The notes under the pieces: model-generated
Databases searched by the model: none
The model's input: the letters and a program-made list of their open reading frames with translations, nothing else
Told to the model about the DNA's origin: nothing
Shown here: piece by piece, positions 59,824 to 64,000 of the stretch
Position numbering within the stretch: the stretch's first letter is position 1
Layout: each line of letters opens with the position of its first letter
Translations under genes and position numbers: made by a program
Assembly: GCA_947630285.1 (NCBI GenBank)
Contig: CANRHD010000004.1
Location: 1-64,000 of the forward strand
DNA length: 64,000 nucleotides
Origin: an uncultured Clostridia bacterium
Lineage (GTDB): Bacteria; Bacillota; Clostridia; Oscillospirales; Acutalibacteraceae
Direction: 5' to 3'

Positions 59824-61158
59824 TTATATTCCGAGAATAATTCCTGCAACCCTGAAGTAAACAAGCAGAGATATTGCATCCACAATGGTAGTAATGAAAG
59901 GACTTGCCATAACGGCCGGGTCAAAGCCTATCCTCTTTGCAAATATGGGAAGCGTTGAGCCCACAAGCTTTGCAAAAATTATAGTAAGCACCATGGTTAA
60001 GCAAACTGTTGCCGAAACGAGCAGTCCGACCTTGTCAAAAAGCATAAGCTTGGCGAAATTTGCAACGGCAAGAGTTAAGCCGCACCAAAAAGCTACCCTG
60101 AACTCCTTCCAGATTACCTTAAAAATGTCCCTGTAATCTATATCGCCAAGGGACAGGCCTCTGATTATTGTTACCGAAGATTGACCGCCGCAGTTGCCGC
60201 CGGTGTCCATAAGCATCGGGATAAATGAGGTCAAGACAATTTGTGCTTGCAGAGCCTTTTCAAAATGAGTGATAATTTTGCCTGTAAATGTGGCGGAAAC
60301 CATCAGCAAAAGCAACCAGGGAATACGCTTTTTCCAAGTCTCGAAAACGCTCATTCTCAAATACGGCTTGTCCGTAGGCGTAATGGCCGCCATTTTTTCA
60401 ATATCCTCTGTGTTTTCCTCCTGCAAAACATCCATAGCGTCGTCGAATGTGACGATGCCGACAAGTCTGTCCTCCTGGTCAACAACGGGTATTGCAAGCA
60501 TATCGTACTTTTGAAACTTTTCCGCAACAAGCTCCTTATCCTCAAGAGTATTTACCGAAATTACATTTGTTTCCATAATTTCAAACATTTTTTTACTCTT
60601 GTCGGATAAAAGCAGATCCTTTACCGTAACCAAGCCCAAAAGCTTGCGGTTTTCGTCCGTAACATAGCAAACATATATAGTTTCCTTGTCTACGCCGGTA
60701 CGCCTTATTCTTGTAAAAGCATCGTCAACCGTCATATATTTTTTAAGGTCAACATATTCGATTGTCATTAAGCTTCCGGCCGAGTCCTCGGGATATTTAA
60801 GTATATCATTAATACTTTTTCTAACCTCCGGATCGGTGTGCATAAGTATTCTTTTTACAACGGTTGCCGGCATTTCCTCGATAAGGTCAACGGCGTCGTC
60901 AACATACAGCTCGTCGATAACCTCACGAAGCTCGGTATCGCTGAAAGCACGGATAAGTATTTCCTGTGCGTCGGATTCCATATTGACAAAAACTTCCGAA
61001 GCAAGTTCTTTAGGCAACAGTCTGTAAAGAAGCGGTAAAGCCTCCTCAGGCACTTCTTCCAATATGGAAGCTATATCGGCCTCGTTCATCTGAGAAAGCA
61101 GCGCTTTTAATTCTCGGTAATTTTTTTTACCAAGCAGTTCAAGGATTTCATCGTACAC
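59824..61158 (-). CDS. mgtE: Magnesium transporter MgtE
   Basis: 444 residues from GTG 61158, with GGAGG seven bases upstream; the longer frame runs through that site. N-terminal MgtE_N helical domain (LSQMNEADIASILEEVPEEALPLLYRLLPKELASEVF), two CBS domains (about 120-250; ETIYVCYVTDENRKLLGLVTVKD and VVDQEDRLVGIVTFDDAMDVL), a connecting helix and five membrane segments with the PMLMDTGGNCGGQSS selectivity signature near 330. The CBS and N domains close the channel at high Mg. An M-box riboswitch and a small ORF lie in the leader. Confidence 0.92.
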   Translation of the reverse strand: MYDEILELLGKKNYRELKALLSQMNEADIASILEEVPEEALPLLYRLLPKELASEVFVNMESDAQEILIRAFSDTELREVIDELYVDDAVDLIEEMPATVVKRILMHTDPEVRKSINDILKYPEDSAGSLMTIEYVDLKKYMTVDDAFTRIRRTGVDKETIYVCYVTDENRKLLGLVTVKDLLLSDKSKKMFEIMETNVISVNTLEDKELVAEKFQKYDMLAIPVVDQEDRLVGIVTFDDAMDVLQEENTEDIEKMAAITPTDKPYLRMSVFETWKKRIPWLLLLMVSATFTGKIITHFEKALQAQIVLTSFIPMLMDTGGNCGGQSSVTIIRGLSLGDIDYRDIFKVIWKEFRVAFWCGLTLAVANFAKLMLFDKVGLLVSATVCLTMVLTIIFAKLVGSTLPIFAKRIGFDPAVMASPFITTIVDAISLLVYFRVAGIILGI

Positions 61159-61218
61159 CTTGTTTCCCTCCAATCTTGATTGTAACGATAATAAATCGTA
61201 GGAAACAAAGCACAAAAC

Positions 61219-61305
61219 CTATATGCTGAAAACAACGGCGCCAAAAAGCGTTTTGTTTAAAGCGGTACTTCGCGGTTCTGTACTTATCACGCCTCCTGCG
61301 TCCAT
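61219..61305 (-). CDS. Possible 28-residue leader peptide of mgtE
   Basis: A short frame from ATG 61305 encodes MDAGGVISTEPRSTALNKTL... and stops at 61219-61221. GAGGTG lies seven bases before the ATG, a stronger ribosome site than chance would suggest. It sits between the riboswitch terminator and mgtE, so its translation could tune mgtE expression, in the way leader ORFs do for other Mg transporters. That function is inference. Confidence 0.45.
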   Translation of the reverse strand: MDAGGVISTEPRSTALNKTLFGAVVFSI

Positions 61306-61343
61306 TGTTTTCACCTCACAAAAATTATTTAAAAATTTACAGT

Positions 61344-61378
61344 AAAAAACTCATACCGACGAAAAAACACGGCATGAG
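61344..61378 (-). terminator. Intrinsic terminator of the M-box expression platform
   Basis: On the minus strand the stem CTCATGCCG / CGGTATGAG is followed by six Ts, at the 3' end of the riboswitch and before the leader ORF. It would form in high Mg. Confidence 0.75.
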
Positions 61379-61545
61379 AACAGCTATGTTATTTCGTTCA
61401 AGCTTTAGCTTCAAAGGGCAATGAAACTGCGTTAGTTTACACCTTGCTTTTTCGATGTAAACTGCTGACCTGCTTACAGTGTCTCCACTTTTCGCGGCAG
61501 CAGCCCGTATCCCTGTGGGAGCCTTACCTACCGATATTAGTTTAC
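61350..61545 (-). promoter_or_regulatory. M-box (ykoK) magnesium riboswitch
   Basis: The minus-strand leader has the M-box core: GGTAGGTAAGGCTCCC, then ATACGGGCTGCTGCCG, then GTGGAGACACTGTAAGCAGG with GTCAGCAG, and long paired extensions, ending in a terminator stem with a T-run. The M-box senses intracellular Mg and turns off mgtE when Mg is high. Position directly upstream of mgtE fits. Confidence 0.85.
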
Positions 61546-61551
61546 AAATAT

Positions 61552-61580
61552 ATTATGAATATATAATCGCTATTTGTCAA
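61552..61580 (-). promoter_or_regulatory. Promoter of the M-box/mgtE transcript
   Basis: Minus strand TTGACA (61575-61580), 17-base spacer, CATAAT (61552-61557), placed just before the riboswitch. Confidence 0.6.
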
Positions 61581-61606
61581 TAGATTTTATAGAAAAAAGT
61601 TTAAAA

Positions 61607-61629
61607 AAGCGGCGCATTATGCACCGCTT
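61607..61629 (-). terminator. Terminator behind the DUF2974 gene
   Basis: AAGCGG...CCGCTT stem with a short GC extension, followed on the minus strand by a T-run; located between the DUF2974 stop and the mgtE promoter. Confidence 0.65.
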
Positions 61630-61636
61630 AGTTTAA

Positions 61637-62800
61637 TTATGAATTTGCCGCCTCAATTTGCTGAACCTTGCCCTCTATATCCATAGAGCCGTCCCTTGCA
61701 ACGGTTTTAACTGCGTCCGCTATAACCTTTGTTGAACCTGCAAAGGTATCGTGAAACTCCGTCTTTGTAGCTTCGTCAATGTTTTTCCATGCACGCCTTG
61801 CGCCCTTTATCGAAGATACGAGATTTCTCGCAAAATTTTTAAGGTTTACCTGCCCTATGCCGTTTATTACCGCAGTCATTACCCTGTCAAACGCCGCGCT
61901 CTCGTCATCGTTTACCGTAAGCAGTATTTCCATAAGGCTTAAATCGGCAATTTTTGACAGCGCAAATCTGTCCTGCTTTGTAACAAACTCCGTGCCCTTG
62001 ACCTTCCATGTTGAAGCGTCGTGCTGAAGCATACCCCAAAACTTAGTGCTTTTAACTATTTTATAGTCGTCGTCATGAGCCAAAATCATACCGATAAAAG
62101 AGTTGCTCGGTATAAAATGCTTGTATTCGGGTAGAATTTCGTTATATTCTTTTGAATTTATAAAGTTAAAGTTTTCAAATCCCGGGCCGTCGTTATTATA
62201 GACGGTTTTAATTCTGTCCCTTGCCTCCTGACTGCAATGCAGGGCGCTGTAAAGAGAGACATTACCGCCCTTTGAATGACCGCAGATGATAATGGGTCCG
62301 TCGTAACGCTTTGCGATATTGTTTACATAATTAACTCCCAATTTATGAGACGGGATACCCTTTCTCAGATAAATATCAAAATCCTCTTTCCAGCCTATCA
62401 GGGTATCGTCTGTACCCCTGAAGATAATTACCAGAGTGTTATCGGGCAAAATAAGGGTCATGGCCGCAAACTGCAAAGCAGGCTCTGTCGCAAATGCGCT
62501 TTGGCAGGCAACCACCTTTAAATCCCTGTATCGTTTACAGCTTGCCATAGCCATCATTTTAACGCTTATCTTTTTTAACAGCATTATACCGGGAGCAACA
62601 TGCTTATACCCGTTGTAGGCAAAAACCCTGTTACAGGCCTCGGCAAACGGTATGGGCTCTTTGTTGAAATTATCGTTTATGACCTTTTCAAACGGCATAT
62701 AAAATATCTCGCACAGCGCAAGATTGTCAATGTCGCAAAAAGGCAGCTCGTCAAAAGTTTTGTCCCCGTATTTCTTTATAAAGTCAATAGATGTTGCCAA
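61637..62800 (-). CDS. Mbeg1-like (DUF2974) lipase-fold protein
   Basis: 387 residues from TTG 62800 (GGGGAGGA upstream). FAAMTLILPDNTLVIIFRGTDDTLIGWKEDF near 110-140 is the class-3-lipase-like entry to the fold, IIICGHSKGGNVSLYSAL near 170 has the G-x-S-x-G nucleophile elbow with Ser in GHSKG, and YNNDGPGF follows. These are the landmarks of DUF2974/Mbeg1-like alpha/beta hydrolases. The acceptor and substrate are unknown. No signal peptide is seen. Confidence 0.8.
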   Translation of the reverse strand: MATSIDFIKKYGDKTFDELPFCDIDNLALCEIFYMPFEKVINDNFNKEPIPFAEACNRVFAYNGYKHVAPGIMLLKKISVKMMAMASCKRYRDLKVVACQSAFATEPALQFAAMTLILPDNTLVIIFRGTDDTLIGWKEDFDIYLRKGIPSHKLGVNYVNNIAKRYDGPIIICGHSKGGNVSLYSALHCSQEARDRIKTVYNNDGPGFENFNFINSKEYNEILPEYKHFIPSNSFIGMILAHDDDYKIVKSTKFWGMLQHDASTWKVKGTEFVTKQDRFALSKIADLSLMEILLTVNDDESAAFDRVMTAVINGIGQVNLKNFARNLVSSIKGARRAWKNIDEATKTEFHDTFAGSTKVIADAVKTVARDGSMDIEGKVQQIEAANS

Positions 62801-62896
62801 AATAAATCCTCCCCGTAGCTTGCTTATATGTTTTCACAGTTAAGTTTAACACCGCTGATAAAAATTGTCAAATGAATATCAATCTTTTATAAAAAA

Positions 62897-62923
62897 ACGG
62901 ACAGCGGTTTTGCCGTTGCCCGT
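62897..62923 (-). terminator. Terminator behind the SPFH gene
   Basis: A stem of 11 pairs with one mismatch and one G-U (loop TTTTG on the plus strand), with a run of seven As on the plus strand giving a T-run in the RNA, directly after the SPFH stop. Confidence 0.75.
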
Positions 62924-62940
62924 TCTGAAGAACTGTTTAA

Positions 62941-63882
62941 TTAATTTTTTGCCTTTTCGCTGTTGTTTTCGTCCGTTACAAGCTCTTTTAAGCTTGCCGC
63001 AAGACCTGCTATACCCTGAATTTCAGAGGGTATAATAATCTTTGTGGCCTTTCCGTCGGCCGCCTTTTCAAAGGCTTCAAGGCTCTTAATGGTAAGAACC
63101 GCCTGACCGGGATTAGCCTCGTTGATAAGCTCGATAGCCTTTGCGTTTGCCCTTCCGACGGCAAGTATGGCTTCCGCTTCACCCTCGGCCTCACGCATTT
63201 TTGCTTCCTTAACCGCTTCTGCACGGAGTATTGCCGCCTGCTTTTCCGCCTCGGCGTTGAGGATCTGCGACTCTTTATGTCCCTCTGCGACAAGTATCTT
63301 ACTTGCCTTTTCGCCCTCTGCGGTAAGAATTGCCTCACGGCGCTGACGCTCGGCTTTCATCTGCTTCTCCATTGCGTCCTGAATTTCACGGGGAGGAATA
63401 ATATTTTTAAGCTCAACACGGTTTACCTTGATGCCCCAGGGGTCTGTAGCTTCATCGAGAATTACCCTGATTTTAGCGTTAATGGTGTCCCTTGAGGTAA
63501 GGGTTGAGTCAAGCTCAAGCTCGCCGATGATGTTACGAAGCGTTGTGGCGGAAAGATTTTCAATAGCCGAAATCGGGCTTTCAACGCCGTAGGTATAGAG
63601 CTTGGGGTCGGTTATCTGGAAAAACACAACCGTGTCTATCTGCATTGTAACATTATCCTTGGTGATTACGGGCTGTGGCGCAAAGTCAACGACCTGCTCT
63701 TTAAGGGAGACTATTCTCGCCACCCTTTCAAGGAAGGGAATTTTAATATGGAAGCCTGTCTCCCATGTGCCCTGATAAGCTCCGAGTCTCTCAATTACAT
63801 ATGCCTTTGACTGAGGGACGATTTTAATATTTGCGGCGACTATCGCCAACACAAGTATAATTGCAATTATTAAAAAGATCAT
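62941..63882 (-). CDS. SPFH/band 7 membrane protein (stomatin/QmcA-like)
   Basis: 313 residues. N-terminal membrane segment MIFLIIAIILVLAIVAANIKIV, then the SPFH domain (QSKAYVIERLGAYQGTWETGFHIKIPFLERVARIVSLKEQV, about 25-70; TMQIDTVVFFQITDP near 100; IKVNRVELKNIIPPREIQDAMEKQMKAERQRR near 155), and a long Glu/Ala-rich coiled coil (about 180-250) typical of stomatin-type proteins. They form large ring-like cages in membrane microdomains, usually paired with NfeD, whose C-terminal end directly precedes it here. Confidence 0.92.
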   Translation of the reverse strand: MIFLIIAIILVLAIVAANIKIVPQSKAYVIERLGAYQGTWETGFHIKIPFLERVARIVSLKEQVVDFAPQPVITKDNVTMQIDTVVFFQITDPKLYTYGVESPISAIENLSATTLRNIIGELELDSTLTSRDTINAKIRVILDEATDPWGIKVNRVELKNIIPPREIQDAMEKQMKAERQRREAILTAEGEKASKILVAEGHKESQILNAEAEKQAAILRAEAVKEAKMREAEGEAEAILAVGRANAKAIELINEANPGQAVLTIKSLEAFEKAADGKATKIIIPSEIQGIAGLAASLKELVTDENNSEKAKN

Positions 63883-63887
63883 AACAT

Positions 63888-64000
63888 TTACTCCTTTTCT
63901 GCTTTTACTATTAATTTTACCCCGTCAATTCTCACAGCCCTTACTATAGAACCCTTGGGGATAATTTGATTGTTTTCCGAACGGGCGGTCCAGACATTAC
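63888..64000 (-). CDS. NfeD-like protein, C-terminal fragment (runs off the window)
   Basis: The last 37 codons of an NfeD protein: NVWTARSENNQIIPKGSIVR followed by AVRIDGVKLIVKAEKE and TAA 63888-63890. This is the OB-fold tail (GxxVxVxxxxGxxLxV pattern). The gene continues upstream of the window edge. It ends five bases before the SPFH start, the normal NfeD-SPFH operon. Confidence 0.75.
   Translation of the reverse strand, partial: NVWTARSENNQIIPKGSIVRAVRIDGVKLIVKAEKE

Overview
The window looks like a low-to-moderate G+C, endospore-lineage Clostridia chromosome (Oscillospiraceae/Ruminococcaceae-like). This is suggested by spoIIR, DUF4830 and DUF6809 proteins, a TnpV protein, strong GGAGG ribosome sites with frequent TTG/GTG starts, an M-box-controlled mgtE, and a flavin-based NuoE/NuoF/NfnB-type oxidoreductase. 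The species assignment is inference. Roughly the first 19.3 kb is accessory DNA; the rest is core chromosome with one surface-polysaccharide locus.

Accessory part (1-19357). It opens with decayed genes (158-566), an intact Fic protein (588-1196) and a wrecked Fic/winged-helix gene (1214-2294). A GmrSD-like type IV restriction protein (2355-4202) follows. Next is a tightly packed co-directional cluster (4318-16365): a C5-cytosine methyltransferase fused to a putative nuclease domain, a stand-alone paralogue of that same domain, a small PD-(D/E)XK-like protein, a second C5-methyltransferase, an AlbA_2/Schlafen-like protein, a D12-class adenine methyltransferase, HerA, NurA and an OLD-like AAA+TOPRIM ATPase, closed by a strong terminator. 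I read this as a candidate composite modification/defence system. Then come TnpV (plus a remnant of a second copy), DUF6809, a ~310-nt highly structured RNA candidate upstream of a small HNH protein (HEARO/omega-RNA-like), a small acidic ORF and an excisionase-like HTH gene. The 3' half of a tRNA-Ser (19302-19357) marks the right attachment site of the element; its integrase and left end must lie outside the window.

Surface-polysaccharide locus (19.4-30.9 kb, minus strand). From upstream to downstream it encodes a PglA-like glycosyltransferase, a UDP-HexNAc dehydrogenase and matching epimerase (likely UDP-GalNAcA-type sugar supply), a TupA-like ATP-grasp protein, GT2 and GT-B transferases, an acyltransferase, another GT4, an EpsG-like polymerase and a sugar-transfer ATP-grasp protein. 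Two genes are broken at long poly-G tracts (G9 in the acyltransferase, G11 in the terminal ATP-grasp gene), each off by exactly +1. That is the pattern expected of slipped-strand phase variation, although homopolymer error must be excluded.

Core part (31-64 kb). Mostly metabolism and housekeeping: VOC protein, Gfo/Idh oxidoreductase, CooT plus a His-rich partner, MBL hydrolase, D-lactate-dehydrogenase-like enzyme, tRNA-Leu(UAA), a sugar symporter with a catalytically degenerate sulfatase, SGNH and alpha/beta hydrolases, prfB (no programmed frameshift), a three-gene NuoE/NuoF/NfnB-type complex resembling the Stn electron-bifurcating transhydrogenase, a PHP protein, an array of hairpins (47597-47912), DegV, Na/Pi cotransporter, GH20, spoIIR, an rsuA-type pseudouridine synthase, coaD, rsmD, a HAD phosphatase, uvrC, HPr, a polysaccharide deacetylase, M-box/leader ORF/mgtE, a DUF2974 lipase-like protein, and an SPFH protein with a truncated NfeD at the right edge.
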